Below, in pieces: positions 17,507 through 26,348 of a stretch of 64,000 nt of DNA (its first letter is position 1; every line of letters starts with the position of its first letter). A model generated the notes under the pieces. That model saw nothing but the letters and a program-made list of their open reading frames with translations. It did not search any database and was not told the DNA's origin. The DNA is from Sorangium aterium. GTDB taxonomy: Bacteria > Myxococcota_A > Polyangia > Polyangiales > Polyangiaceae. The stretch covers positions 1 to 64,000 of the forward strand of contig NZ_JAQNDK010000005.1 in NCBI RefSeq assembly GCF_028368935.1. Reading direction: 5' to 3'. A program made the position numbers and the translations under genes.

Positions 17507-18706
17507 ATGCTCGGACGACGGGGTTTGGTGAAGATGATCGCCGGGGCGCTCGCGCTCAGCGCGATGACGCTCGGTTGCGACAAGAAGGGTGAGACGCCGG
17601 CCGACAACGCGGCCCAGCACGCCAAGGACGACGCCGAGTGGAAGGTCGGCGCTTACTTCAGCCTCTCGGGCGAGGAGACGGCGTTCGGCGTCGACTCCAA
17701 GGAGGCTATCGATCTCGCGATCGACGAGATCAACAAGGCCGGTGGGGTCAAGGGCAAGCCGATCCACGTCCTCTACGAGGACAACAAGTCGAAGCCCGAG
17801 GAGGCGACCAACAAGGTCCTGCAGCTGATCGATCGGGATCACGTGCTGGCCCTCCTCGGCGAGGTCGCCTCGTCGCGGTCGCGCGCCGGCGGCATCGTCG
17901 CCAACAAGAAGAAGGTGCCGATGATCACGCCGTCCTCCACGAACCCGGACGTGACGAAGGTCGGCCCGTTCGTGTTCCGCGCCTGCTTCACCGACGACGT
18001 GCAGGGCCAGATGGGCGCGCAGTTCATCGTGAACACGCTCGGCAAGAAGAAGGTGGGGCTCTTCTTCGCCTCCGACGACCTCTACTCGTCGGGCCTCGCC
18101 AAGGAGTTCCGCGAGGAGGTGAAGCGCCTGGGCGGCGAGATCGTCATGGAGAAGAGCTTCCTCAAGAAGGAGACCAACTTCACGACGTACATCAACGAGC
18201 TCAAGTCGGCGAACCCCGAGATGATCTACGCGCCGATCTATTACACGAGCATGGCCCCGGTCGCGCGGCAGGCCAAGGCCGCGGGCGTACCAGGGAGCAT
18301 GTTCGTGGGCAGCGACGGGTGGGACGCGAACGAGCTCCTGCGCGACGCCGCCGAGGAGCTCGACGGCGCGTACTTCACGAACCACTACGCGCCCGACGTC
18401 CCCTGGCCCAACTCGCAGGCCTTCGTGAAGAAGTACAAGGACCGGTACAACCGCACGCCGTCGAGCATCGCGGCCCAGGCCTACGACGCGGCCAGGCTGC
18501 TCGCCGACGCGATGGGGCGCGCGAAGGAGATGACGCCGGACGACATCCGGGCGGCCATCCAGGACACCAAGGGGTTCCAGGGCGCGACGGGCGTCATCAG
18601 CATCGATGCGGAGCGCAACGCGAACAAGCCGGTCGTCATCGTCCGGATCAAGGACAAGCAGTTTACCTACTACGCAACGGTCAACGACAAGGCTGCGAAG
18701 CAGTAG
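17507..18706 (+). CDS. livK: Branched-chain amino-acid-type ABC transporter substrate-binding lipoprotein (LivK-like)
   Basis: 399 residues from an ATG with a GGGAGGAC box. The signal MLGRRGLVKMIAGALALSAMTLGC ends in a lipobox (Cys 24). The mature protein is a type I periplasmic-binding fold: KVGAYFSLSGEETAFGVDSKEAIDLAIDEIN, LGEVASSRSRAGGIVANKKKVPMITPSSTNP, FVFRACFTDDVQGQMGA, VGLFFASDDLYSSGLAKEF and GSDGWDANEL. It presumably delivers leucine, isoleucine, valine or a related ligand to LivH, encoded 55 bases downstream. The ligand cannot be deduced. The gene has its own upstream region and is probably the first of a two-gene operon. Confidence 0.9.
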   Translation: MLGRRGLVKMIAGALALSAMTLGCDKKGETPADNAAQHAKDDAEWKVGAYFSLSGEETAFGVDSKEAIDLAIDEINKAGGVKGKPIHVLYEDNKSKPEEATNKVLQLIDRDHVLALLGEVASSRSRAGGIVANKKKVPMITPSSTNPDVTKVGPFVFRACFTDDVQGQMGAQFIVNTLGKKKVGLFFASDDLYSSGLAKEFREEVKRLGGEIVMEKSFLKKETNFTTYINELKSANPEMIYAPIYYTSMAPVARQAKAAGVPGSMFVGSDGWDANELLRDAAEELDGAYFTNHYAPDVPWPNSQAFVKKYKDRYNRTPSSIAAQAYDAARLLADAMGRAKEMTPDDIRAAIQDTKGFQGATGVISIDAERNANKPVVIVRIKDKQFTYYATVNDKAAKQ

Positions 18707-18761
18707 CGGTCGTTCCTGCGCGCTGGCTCGAGCGTGCGGAACGGGCGTCAAAGAGGTCTCC

Positions 18762-19646
18762 ATGGAGAAGATCGTGAATGCCCTGATCACAGGGCTCGCC
18801 CAGGGGTCGATGATCGCGCTGGTCGCCCTCGGCTACACGATGGTTTACGGCATCCTCAAGCTCATCAACTTCGCTCATAGCGAGATCTTCATGATGGGCG
18901 CCTTCGCCGGGCTCTTCGGGATCGCGGCGTTCGGCGGCAACAGCGCGCCGCTGTTCGCGGGCGTGGCCGGCACCCTCTGCGCGATGGCCTTCGCGGGCGT
19001 CCTCGGGGTCGTCGTCGAGAAGGTGGCTTACGCGCCGCTCCGCTCACGGGGGCGGGGCCTCGCGAACACCCGGATCACGCCGCTGGTGACGGCGCTCGGG
19101 ATGAGCGTGCTCCTCCAGAACCTGGCGCAGCTCCTCTTCACCGCCCGCTACCGCGGCTATCCGCAGCTCCTGCCGATCGAGCACACGCGGCAGGTGATCT
19201 TCGTCACCTCGATCCTCGTGATGATCGGCCTGGAGCTGCTCGTGCGGCGCACCTGGACGGGCAAGGCGATGCGCGCGCTCAGCGTGAACGTCGAGGCCGC
19301 CCGGCTGATGGGCGTCCGCACGAGCCGCATCATCGCGCTCACCTTCCTCACGGGCTCGATGCTCGCGGCGGTGGGCGCGGTGCTGTACTGCCTCGATCAG
19401 TCGCAGGTGTACCCCACGATGGGCGTCGTGATCGGCAACCGCGCGTTCGTGGCGGCGGTCATCGGCGGCATCGGCAACATCACGGGCGCCATGCTCGGGG
19501 GCATGCTGATCGGGATCATCGGAGAGATGACGAAGCTCACGCCCTACTCCGGCTTGCAGGACGTCCTTGTGTTCGCGGTGCTGATCGGGGTGCTCCTCGT
19601 GAAGCCGACGGGGCTGCTCGGCACGACCGGGACCGAGAAGGTGTAA
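18762..19646 (+). CDS. livH: Branched-chain amino-acid ABC transporter permease (LivH-like)
   Basis: 294 residues from ATG 18762. The start MEKIVNALITGLAQGSMIALVALGYTMVYGILKLINFAHSEIFMMG is the characteristic LivH amino end. Eight or so membrane helices follow, with VTALGMSVLLQNLAQLLF, GKAMRALSVNVEAARLMGV (the coupling-helix region that contacts the ATPase) and the ending LLVKPTGLLG. A functional Liv importer also needs a LivM permease and two ATPases (LivG and LivF). None of these follows; the next gene is an unrelated lipoprotein and then the strand changes. The missing subunits must come from elsewhere. Confidence 0.92.
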   Translation: MEKIVNALITGLAQGSMIALVALGYTMVYGILKLINFAHSEIFMMGAFAGLFGIAAFGGNSAPLFAGVAGTLCAMAFAGVLGVVVEKVAYAPLRSRGRGLANTRITPLVTALGMSVLLQNLAQLLFTARYRGYPQLLPIEHTRQVIFVTSILVMIGLELLVRRTWTGKAMRALSVNVEAARLMGVRTSRIIALTFLTGSMLAAVGAVLYCLDQSQVYPTMGVVIGNRAFVAAVIGGIGNITGAMLGGMLIGIIGEMTKLTPYSGLQDVLVFAVLIGVLLVKPTGLLGTTGTEKV

Positions 19647-19738
19647 GGCCGCCCTGGCCAGCCGGCCCACGCGCCGTGCTTCCATCCTCCAGAACGAGCA
19701 GGGCCGCCCTGGCCCGACGGCCCACGCGCCGCGCCTCC
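19647..19738. repeat. 37-base direct repeat downstream of livH (two copies)
   Basis: Copy one covers 19647-19683 and copy two 19702-19738; they match at 33 of 37 positions by my count, beginning GGCCGCCCTGGCC. Each copy contains GGCC-rich short inverted repeats that could fold. Copy one begins right after the livH stop and copy two ends just before the next gene. Confidence 0.8.
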
Positions 19739-19756
19739 TTGCGGTATGCTCGGCGG

Positions 19757-20323
19757 ATGCGACGCCTCGCTCTCGTCGTACCGCTCTCGCTGCTCGCGGC
19801 GTGCGCCCCGGTGCCCCCCGCCAACTGGGTGCGCGGCGGCGCGCTGCTCGACATCCCCCGCGCTCGCTGGGCGCTCGCCGACCTCACGGTCGACATCATG
19901 CCGGACGGCAAGATCCTCGTGAACGGCGAGCACCAGCTCAGCGTCGATCGCGGCGGGCGCGTGTTCGGCCTGGAGGCCGAGCCGGTGGCGTTGCTCGAGC
20001 CGGACGGCCGGGTCATGGGCCCGAACGACGATCCGCTGGGCCAGGTCGGCGTGCTGCACGCCTCGCTGCCGCGCCAGGCGAACGCCTGGATCACGGTCGC
20101 CGAGGGCGGCGCGGTGATCCGCTACGCCGACGACGGCGAGCGGGAGCCGCTCGGCGCCTGGATGGGGTGCGAGGCGACGGCGCGGGCGCACCAGGCCTGC
20201 ACGCTGATCACGCACGTCCTCGGGATGCGCATGGACAAGCTGGCGCGGCCGCGCACGCCGGACGCGCTGCAGATGGGGCTCGGGAACGGGCTCGGGCTCG
20301 CGACGGGGTCGCTGTTTCCGTAG
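19757..20323 (+). CDS. Small lipoprotein of unknown function
   Basis: 188 residues from ATG 19757; an upstream in-frame ATG at 19676 lies inside the direct repeats and would put a charged stretch before the signal. The signal MRRLALVVPLSLLAAC has a clear lipobox (Cys 16). The mature part contains ALADLTVDIMPDGKILVNGEHQLSVDRGGRVFGLEAEPVALLEPDGRVMG, which reads as short beta strands with a repeated DG-type turn, then a second half with GEREPLGAWMGCE and a helical end. I do not recognise a family. The gene ends 11 bases from the convergent sdhB stop. Confidence 0.8.
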   Translation: MRRLALVVPLSLLAACAPVPPANWVRGGALLDIPRARWALADLTVDIMPDGKILVNGEHQLSVDRGGRVFGLEAEPVALLEPDGRVMGPNDDPLGQVGVLHASLPRQANAWITVAEGGAVIRYADDGEREPLGAWMGCEATARAHQACTLITHVLGMRMDKLARPRTPDALQMGLGNGLGLATGSLFP

Positions 20324-20334
20324 GTCGAACGCGC

Positions 20335-21156
20335 CTACTTCAGCAGCCAGCCGAACAGCATGCGCTTCGTCGTGTCGCGGGAGACGGCAGCGAGCGAGTC
20401 GACGAGCGGGATCTCCTTCGGGCATACCTCGACGCAGTTCTGCGACTTGCCGCAATCGGTGATCCCACCCTCGTTCATCACCGACTCGAGGCGCTCGCCC
20501 TCGTGCATCGCCCCCGAAGGGTGCATGTTGTAGAGCCGCACCAGGTTGATGGCGAAGGCGCCGACGAACTTCGTCCCGTCGCTGTACTGCGGGCACGCCT
20601 CGACGCAGCAGCCGCACGTCATGCAGCGGGAGAGCGGATATCGCTCCTGCTGCCGCTCCGGCGACTCGCGCGGGCCCGGGCCGAGCTCGTGCGTGCCGTC
20701 GATGTCAATCCACGCCCGCACGCGCTTCATGTCCTCGAACATCCGGCTCCGGTCGACGAGCAGGTCGCGCACGAGCGGGAACTTGGACATCGGCTCCAGC
20801 GTGATCACCTCGCCCTTCGGCGCGATCTGGTCGATGAGCGCCGAGCAGGCCTGTCGGACTCGACCGTTGATCACCATCGTGCACGAGCCGCAGACCTCCT
20901 CCAGACACACCGCCTCCCAGACGACAGGAGCCACCTCCTTGCCGTCCACGGTCCGCGGATCCTTCTGGATCTGCTGCAGCGCGCTGATCACGTTCATCTG
21001 CGGCAGGTAGGGGACCTTGAACTCCTCCCAGCGCCGCGACTCCGTCCGGTCTGCGGTGTCCTGCCGCCGCACGCGCAGGTGCACAAGCCGGCCGTCGCCC
21101 TTCGGCTGCGCCGGCGCCGCCGCCTCGTTCGCCTCGTCTCCGCTCGCCTTGGCCAT
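20335..21156 (-). CDS. sdhB: Succinate dehydrogenase / fumarate reductase iron-sulfur subunit
   Basis: 273 residues. The [2Fe-2S] domain has CLEEVCGSCTM with the fourth Cys in RQACSALI. The C-terminal ferredoxin-like domain has CMTCGCCVEACP for the [4Fe-4S] cluster and a second motif (DCGKSQNCVEVCP) for the [3Fe-4S] cluster. SdhB passes electrons from the flavoprotein to the membrane quinone site. The N-terminus has an Ala/Glu/Pro extension of about 20 residues before the conserved part. It is the last gene of the sdhCAB operon, starting almost immediately after sdhA (one-base gap between stop and start regions). Confidence 0.95.
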   Translation of the reverse strand: MAKASGDEANEAAAPAQPKGDGRLVHLRVRRQDTADRTESRRWEEFKVPYLPQMNVISALQQIQKDPRTVDGKEVAPVVWEAVCLEEVCGSCTMVINGRVRQACSALIDQIAPKGEVITLEPMSKFPLVRDLLVDRSRMFEDMKRVRAWIDIDGTHELGPGPRESPERQQERYPLSRCMTCGCCVEACPQYSDGTKFVGAFAINLVRLYNMHPSGAMHEGERLESVMNEGGITDCGKSQNCVEVCPKEIPLVDSLAAVSRDTTKRMLFGWLLK

Positions 21157-21157
21157 C

Positions 21158-23203
21158 CTACACGCTCTTCTGCGACAGCTTCCCTGTCGTCGTCTGGATG
21201 TTCGCGGAGTTCGCGGCGCTCGCTGCGCTCGCCGCGCCCGCCTGCTCGTACTTGCGCTCCCGCGGCGTCACGAGCGACGTGTCCACCGCGTCCGTCACGT
21301 GGATCGACTGGCCGGCGCACGCGTAGTCGAACTCGCGGACGAACCTCACCGCGCCCTTCTCCTCGTGGCGCGCCAGCGTCGTGCGCATCCACGCGGCGTC
21401 GTTCCGGGCCGGGAACTCCGGCTTGTAGTGCGCCCCGCGCGACTCGTCGCGGTTCCTCGCGCCCTGCGCGATGACCCGCGCGAGCACCAGCATGTTCTCG
21501 AGGTGGCGCACGAACTGCGCCCCCTGGTTCACCCGCGGGGCCGTGTCCGTGCACTTGATCCGCCCCGCCCGCTCCTCGAGCTCGCCGAGCTTCTCGAGCA
21601 CGCGGTCGAGCGTCGCGTTGTCGCGCTCGATCGTGCAGTCGCGCAGCATCGTCTCGCCGAGCTCCTGGTGCAGCCGGTACGCGTTCTCCGGCTGCTTCGC
21701 GTCCTGGTTCTGCGTCAGGATGCGCTGGTAGCTCGCCTCGGCGCGCTTCTCGGCCTTGTCGAAGATCGAGCGCGGCAGGTCGAGCGCGCTCCGCCTGATG
21801 CTCCGCTGATAGGTCGCCACCGCCGGCCCGCACACCATGCCGCCGTAGATGCACGAGAGCAGCGAGTTGGCGCCGAGCCGGTTGGCCCCGTGGTACTGGT
21901 AGTCCACCTCGCCCACCGCGTAGAGGCCCGGGATGCTCGTCGCGTGGTTGCGCGGCGACCCGGCCTTGAGCGAGCCCCGCGCGTCCGCCTCGTAGTCGAC
22001 CCACAGGCCGCCCATCGAATAATGGACGGCCGGGAAGACCTTCATCGGGTTCTTGTACGGGTCGGTGCCCGCGAACTTCTCGTAGATCTCGAGGATGCCC
22101 GCGAGCTTCGACCGGAGGAACTTCTCGTCCTTGTGGGTCAGGTCGAGGTAGACCTCGTTCTCGTTGCGGCCCGTCGCGGGGTTCCAGATGCCGCGCCCCT
22201 CGTGGAAGCACGTCTTGAAGATCGCGCGCGCGGCGATGTCGCGGGGGACGAGGTTGCCGTAGCCGGGGTACATCCGCTCGAGGAGGTAGTCGCGCTCCTT
22301 CTCGGGGATGTCCCGCGGGCTCCGCGCGTCGCTCTTGTCCTTCGGCACCCAGACGCGGCCGCCCTCGCCGCGCGCGCTCTCCGAGATGAGCCGCAGCTTG
22401 TCGGCGCCGGGGATCGCCGTCGGGTGCACCTGGATGAACTCGCCGTTCGCGTACACAGCGCCCTGCTGGTAGACCGCCGACGCCGCCGTCCCCGTGCAGA
22501 TCACGCTCAGCGTGGAGCGGCCGAAGACGATGCCGCAGCCGCCCGTCGCGAGCACGACCGCGTCGCCCGTGAAGGCGCGGATCTGCATCGATTTCAGGTC
22601 CTGCGCGACGCAGCCCACGCACGTGCCCGAGTCGTCGAGGATCGCCTCGAGGAAGTCCCAGAACTCGAACTTCCGGACCATCTTCTCGCCCGGGATCGCC
22701 ACGCCGTGCTCGTCGGTCACGTCGGCGAGCTCGAACCGCCGCACCTGCTCGTCGAGCGCGTAGAGCAGCTGCTGCCCCGTCGTCGCGCCGGCGAACGCCG
22801 TGCGGTGGTACAGCGTGCCGCCGAAGCGGCGGAAGTCGAGCAGGCCCTCGGGCGTCCGGTTGAACGGCACGCCCATGCGATCGAGCATGTTCACGATGCC
22901 CGGCGCGGCCTCGGCCATCCCCTTGACGGGCGGCTGGTTCGCCAGGAAATCGCCGCCGTACGCCGTCTCCTCGAGGTGCACCTGGGGGCTGTCGCCCTCG
23001 CCCTTCGTGTTCACCGAGGCGTTGATGCCGCCCTGCGCGCACACCGAGTGCGATCGCTTCACCGGCACGAGGGAGATCAGGTCGACAGGGACCTTCGCCT
23101 CGCACAGCTTGATCACCGTCATCAGGCCGGCGAGCCCGCCCCCGACGACGATCACGCGCCGAACCTTCCCCCCCTCGCTCCTCGTCGTGCTCTTCGCGGC
23201 CAT
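21158..23203 (-). CDS. sdhA: Succinate dehydrogenase / fumarate reductase flavoprotein subunit (type B)
   Basis: 681 residues. The FAD-binding Rossmann motif is VVGGGLAGLMTVI. The segment RSHSVCAQGGINASVNTKGEGDS holds the His that binds FAD covalently and matches the type B (epsilonproteobacterial/Bacteroidetes-like) pattern more than the mitochondrial one. Further motifs are ATGGCG, HPTAIPG, ESARGEGGRVWV, the VAEVDYQYHGANRLGANSLLS region and the helical C-terminal domain. Together with SdhB and a five-helix SdhC, it oxidises succinate to fumarate and feeds electrons to quinone. Type B enzymes can use menaquinone, which fits a myxobacterium. Confidence 0.95.
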   Translation of the reverse strand: MAAKSTTRSEGGKVRRVIVVGGGLAGLMTVIKLCEAKVPVDLISLVPVKRSHSVCAQGGINASVNTKGEGDSPQVHLEETAYGGDFLANQPPVKGMAEAAPGIVNMLDRMGVPFNRTPEGLLDFRRFGGTLYHRTAFAGATTGQQLLYALDEQVRRFELADVTDEHGVAIPGEKMVRKFEFWDFLEAILDDSGTCVGCVAQDLKSMQIRAFTGDAVVLATGGCGIVFGRSTLSVICTGTAASAVYQQGAVYANGEFIQVHPTAIPGADKLRLISESARGEGGRVWVPKDKSDARSPRDIPEKERDYLLERMYPGYGNLVPRDIAARAIFKTCFHEGRGIWNPATGRNENEVYLDLTHKDEKFLRSKLAGILEIYEKFAGTDPYKNPMKVFPAVHYSMGGLWVDYEADARGSLKAGSPRNHATSIPGLYAVGEVDYQYHGANRLGANSLLSCIYGGMVCGPAVATYQRSIRRSALDLPRSIFDKAEKRAEASYQRILTQNQDAKQPENAYRLHQELGETMLRDCTIERDNATLDRVLEKLGELEERAGRIKCTDTAPRVNQGAQFVRHLENMLVLARVIAQGARNRDESRGAHYKPEFPARNDAAWMRTTLARHEEKGAVRFVREFDYACAGQSIHVTDAVDTSLVTPRERKYEQAGAASAASAANSANIQTTTGKLSQKSV

Positions 23204-23258
23204 GTTCGATCCCGATGCTCCCGCGCCGCTCCCCGGAAGGGCGCGGCCGATACGATGG

Positions 23259-24068
23259 TCAGTGCGAGGCCGGCGCGCCCACGCCGGCGCCGATAGCCGC
23301 GCGCGCGGGGGCGCCGGTGGAACCGGTCGACGACGACGCGATGTCCGCGCAGGTGCGGCCCCCCTCCGCCGACGGGCCCGGCGTCCCGGGGAACGGCGCG
23401 CCGGTGGCGAAATAGATCACCGTGTTGGCGCCGAACAGGAAGACCACGAGGCCCACGGCGCCGAAGACCACCGCGGCCATGCGCTGCGCCCGGCGCGACA
23501 CGGTGATCCCCCACGAGAAGCAGAAGCCCCAGAGGCCGTTGGCGAAGTGGAACACGCTCGCCGCGATGCCGAAGAGGTAGACGAGCGCGATCACCGGGAC
23601 GCCGCCCACCGTCGACGCCATGTCGGCGCACAGCCGCGGGTAGAACTCCTCGGGCGCCATCCGGCCCAGCCACTTCTGCGCCCAGTACGACCAGAGGTGG
23701 AAGCCGATGAACGCGAAGGCGAGCACCCCGGTGACCCGCTGCAGCGTGTACATCCAGTTGCGCGAGAACGTGTAGCTGCCGACGTTCGGCTTGCCCTCGA
23801 GCACCAGCTTGACGCCGTAGAGGGCGTGGAACGCGAGCGGCAGCACGACGAGCCCGATCTCGAGCACGGGCAGGTACGGCATGTGCGAGATATCGGCGAC
23901 GGCCGCGTCGAACCGCTCCTGCCCCTGGAGCGCCTTCGCGTTCGTCCAGAAATGGAAGAGCAGGAAACCGCCCACGGGGAGGGCGCCGGTGAGAGAATGC
24001 AGCTTGCGCAGGAGAAAGGACCGGCGGCTCTCGTGAAAGAGCGATCTCGCGGGGGTTGCCTCGGACAC
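23259..24068 (-). CDS. sdhC: Succinate dehydrogenase cytochrome b558 subunit (type B)
   Basis: 269 residues, the first gene of sdhCAB. It has five predicted membrane helices with His residues placed for two haems: RKLHSLTGALPVG, LLFHFWTN, LAFHALYGVK, FIGFHLWSYWAQ and FHFANGLWGFCFSWG. The ending WGITVSRRAQR is typical of type B SdhC proteins. After the last helix comes a C-terminal tail of about 40 residues rich in Gly, Ser and Ala (SAEGGRTCADIASSS) that usual family members lack; it may be cytoplasmic and disordered. No separate SdhD gene is present, as expected for type B. The promoter should lie in the 59-base gap to the divergent lipoprotein gene. Confidence 0.9.
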   Translation of the reverse strand: MSEATPARSLFHESRRSFLLRKLHSLTGALPVGGFLLFHFWTNAKALQGQERFDAAVADISHMPYLPVLEIGLVVLPLAFHALYGVKLVLEGKPNVGSYTFSRNWMYTLQRVTGVLAFAFIGFHLWSYWAQKWLGRMAPEEFYPRLCADMASTVGGVPVIALVYLFGIAASVFHFANGLWGFCFSWGITVSRRAQRMAAVVFGAVGLVVFLFGANTVIYFATGAPFPGTPGPSAEGGRTCADIASSSTGSTGAPARAAIGAGVGAPASH

Positions 24069-24127
24069 GCTGACCTCGATGGAAGGCGGGCGCGGCGGGT
24101 GTATGGGATGCCCCGGGTGACGTCAAG

Positions 24128-26200
24128 GTGAACGCAGTCGACAGTTCCGGCCGGTTTTCCGCTGCCTTTGGCGCGTCGAGCGGCGGCGCAGCGGCCAACC
24201 CGCGCCGCCGCGCCGCCCGGCGACGTCGGCCACTTCACTCCCGCGTGGCCGCGATCGCGGCCGCGGCCCTGCTCGCGCTCGGCGCCGCGGCCGCCGGCGC
24301 GGGCTGCGGCGCGCAGGACGGCGGAGCGCCGGTGAGCCCGGCGCTGGCCGGGTCGCCCGCGGCCCAGGCCGAGCTGCGCCCCCTCCTCTCGCGCTTCGCG
24401 AACGGCGCGCGCGCGGAGCGCATCGCGCTCGAGCCGGAGCTCCTCGCCTTCCGGGGGCGCCACGCCTCCGACGACCTCGCGCGCGTCGCGACCGTCCACC
24501 TCGCGTGGATCGCCCTGGAGCGAGGGGACCTCCGCCGCGCCGAGGCGCTCGCGGCCGAGGTCGAGGCGGCGGGGCGGAGCGCGATCGGCGATCTCGCGCG
24601 CGTGATCCGCGGCGCGGCGCTCCGGCGGGCCGGCAAGCCGAGGCCCGCCTTCGGGGTGCTGCGCCCGCTGGTGAGCAAGATGATCGACCCGTACGTGCGC
24701 GAGCTCCTCAACGAGGAGGTCACCACGGCCGCGATGGAGGCGAACGCGTGGACGCAGGCGATCGAGCTGATGAGCGTCTGGCTGCGCGAGGCCGACGACG
24801 ACCGGCGCGCCGCCGTCCGGGCGCAGATCGGGGCGCAGCTGCGCGAGGTGCCGATCGATCACCTCGTCCGGGCGCTCCGCGCCGGGCAGGCGACCGGAGA
24901 GGTCGTGAGCCCGGAGCTCGACCTGCGCTCGCTGGTCGCCGAGCGCCTCGCGATCGTCGCCCGCGAGCGCCGCGACGTGGCGCTCGCGAAGGAGCTGATC
25001 GATCGGGCCGACGCGGCGCTCGGCACCCAGCGCGACGCGATCTTCGAGCTCGCGGCCGGCGCGGATGCCGCGCGCGTCGAGCCGCCCACGGTCGGCCTGC
25101 TGCTGTCGACGCGCACGCCCGCATCGCGCCGCCGCGGAGTCGAGATCGCCGCCGGCGTGGCGCACGGGCTCGGGCTGCTCCGGCCGGGCTCGGACGCGCG
25201 GCTCGTGAGCCGCGACGACGGCGGCGAGGGCAGCGTGGACGAGGCGCTGAACAGCCTCACCGCCGAGGGCGCCGCGGTGCTCATCGCCGGCTCCGATCGG
25301 GAGCAGGCGACCGAGGCGGCGAAGTTCGCGCGGACGCACGCGATCCCGGTGCTGCTCGTCCACCCGCCGGAGCCGGCGGCGCTGGACGGCGCGTTCGTCT
25401 TCGTCGTGGGCGAGGAGCCCGCGAGGAGCATCGAGGTGCTCGCCGCCGCGCTCGCGGAGCGGGGCGCGAAGCCGGTGGCGCTCGTGGGCGGCGATGCCGA
25501 TGTCCGGAAGGACGCGGCCCCCGCGCCGCCGGGCGCTGCCGGGGCCGCGCCGGCGGGCGCCGCCGGGGCCGCGCCGGCGGGCGCTGCCGGGGCCGCGCCG
25601 GCGGGCGCTGCCGGGGCCGCGCCGCTGGCCGAGCACGGCATCGCGCTCGCGCTCCCCTGCGACGGGACCTTCGACGCGCGCGCCCTCCGGCCGCCGGCCA
25701 TCCGCGGGATGGTCCTCGCCGGCGACGCGCGCTGCGCGGAGCAAGCGCTCCGCGCGGCTCCCCGCTCGGTGACGATCGCGCTCGCCTTCGAGACGGCCAT
25801 CGCGCCGCCGCCGGGATCGCTCGTCGCGACGGCGGGGCTCTTTCCGCTCCTCGCGGCGCCCTCGGGCGCGCAGCCTCCGCCGGGCGCGGGCGATCCCAGG
25901 GCGACGCCTTCCTCGGGCGCGGCGGCCGCGCTCGCGGCGTGGCTCGCCACCCATCCGTCGCCGCCGAGCTTCTGGGCGGCGCTCGGGCGCGACGCCGGCG
26001 TGCTCGCCTGGGCCGGCGTGCAGCGGCTGCCGAAGACGGGCACCGAGGACCCGGCGGAGGTGAAGGCGCGGCGCCTCGCTGCCGTGAGCGCCATGAGCAC
26101 CGCGACGGCGGAGCTCTGGACGACGTCGGCGGACGGCTTCGGCGGACGGCGCGTGCTGCCGCGGGTGATCGGCCACCGCGAGAGCGGGAAAGGGCGATGA
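24128..26200 (+). CDS. LpoA/LppC-like lipoprotein: helical repeats plus type I periplasmic-binding fold
   Basis: 690 residues from GTG 24128; a second GTG at 24245 begins just before the hydrophobic stretch and is a possible alternative. An Arg-rich region (NPRRRAARRRRPLHSR) precedes a signal ending AAAAGAGC (Cys 60, lipobox). Residues of about 80-300 are TPR-like helices (LARVATVHLAWIALERGDLRRAEALAAEV). From about 318 a periplasmic-binding fold follows (VGLLLSTRTPASRRRGVEIAAGVAHGLGL, AAVLIAGSDREQATEAAKFA, IPVLLVHP). Proteobacterial LpoA, an activator of a penicillin-binding protein, has this layout, so a cell-wall role is a guess. A four-unit repeat interrupts the fold near residue 470. The downstream gene starts 148 bases later. 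Confidence 0.75.
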   Translation: MNAVDSSGRFSAAFGASSGGAAANPRRRAARRRRPLHSRVAAIAAAALLALGAAAAGAGCGAQDGGAPVSPALAGSPAAQAELRPLLSRFANGARAERIALEPELLAFRGRHASDDLARVATVHLAWIALERGDLRRAEALAAEVEAAGRSAIGDLARVIRGAALRRAGKPRPAFGVLRPLVSKMIDPYVRELLNEEVTTAAMEANAWTQAIELMSVWLREADDDRRAAVRAQIGAQLREVPIDHLVRALRAGQATGEVVSPELDLRSLVAERLAIVARERRDVALAKELIDRADAALGTQRDAIFELAAGADAARVEPPTVGLLLSTRTPASRRRGVEIAAGVAHGLGLLRPGSDARLVSRDDGGEGSVDEALNSLTAEGAAVLIAGSDREQATEAAKFARTHAIPVLLVHPPEPAALDGAFVFVVGEEPARSIEVLAAALAERGAKPVALVGGDADVRKDAAPAPPGAAGAAPAGAAGAAPAGAAGAAPAGAAGAAPLAEHGIALALPCDGTFDARALRPPAIRGMVLAGDARCAEQALRAAPRSVTIALAFETAIAPPPGSLVATAGLFPLLAAPSGAQPPPGAGDPRATPSSGAAAALAAWLATHPSPPSFWAALGRDAGVLAWAGVQRLPKTGTEDPAEVKARRLAAVSAMSTATAELWTTSADGFGGRRVLPRVIGHRESGKGR
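25531..25626 (+). repeat. Four tandem 24-base units inside the LpoA-like gene
   Basis: Units start at 25531, 25555, 25579 and 25603 and encode PAGAAGAA-type octapeptides. The second unit differs by one base (GCC for GCT). The frame is kept whatever the copy number. Confidence 0.88.
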
Positions 26201-26348
26201 GCGGGGCGAAAGCGCGGTGAACGAGGCGACTCACCCGGCCCGTGCCCGGTCATCGCAGGGGACGACGCGCGAGGCACAGCGTGGAGACCGTGCCGGCGCG
26301 TCGCCACGGGGCTGCTCCGGCCTGCCGGCGGGCGTAGCATGGCGCCGC

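Noticed and set aside
23591-26176. A minus-strand frame of about 860 codons across sdhC and the lipoprotein gene.
   Set aside because: It crosses two well-supported genes in other frames or strands and shows no domain.
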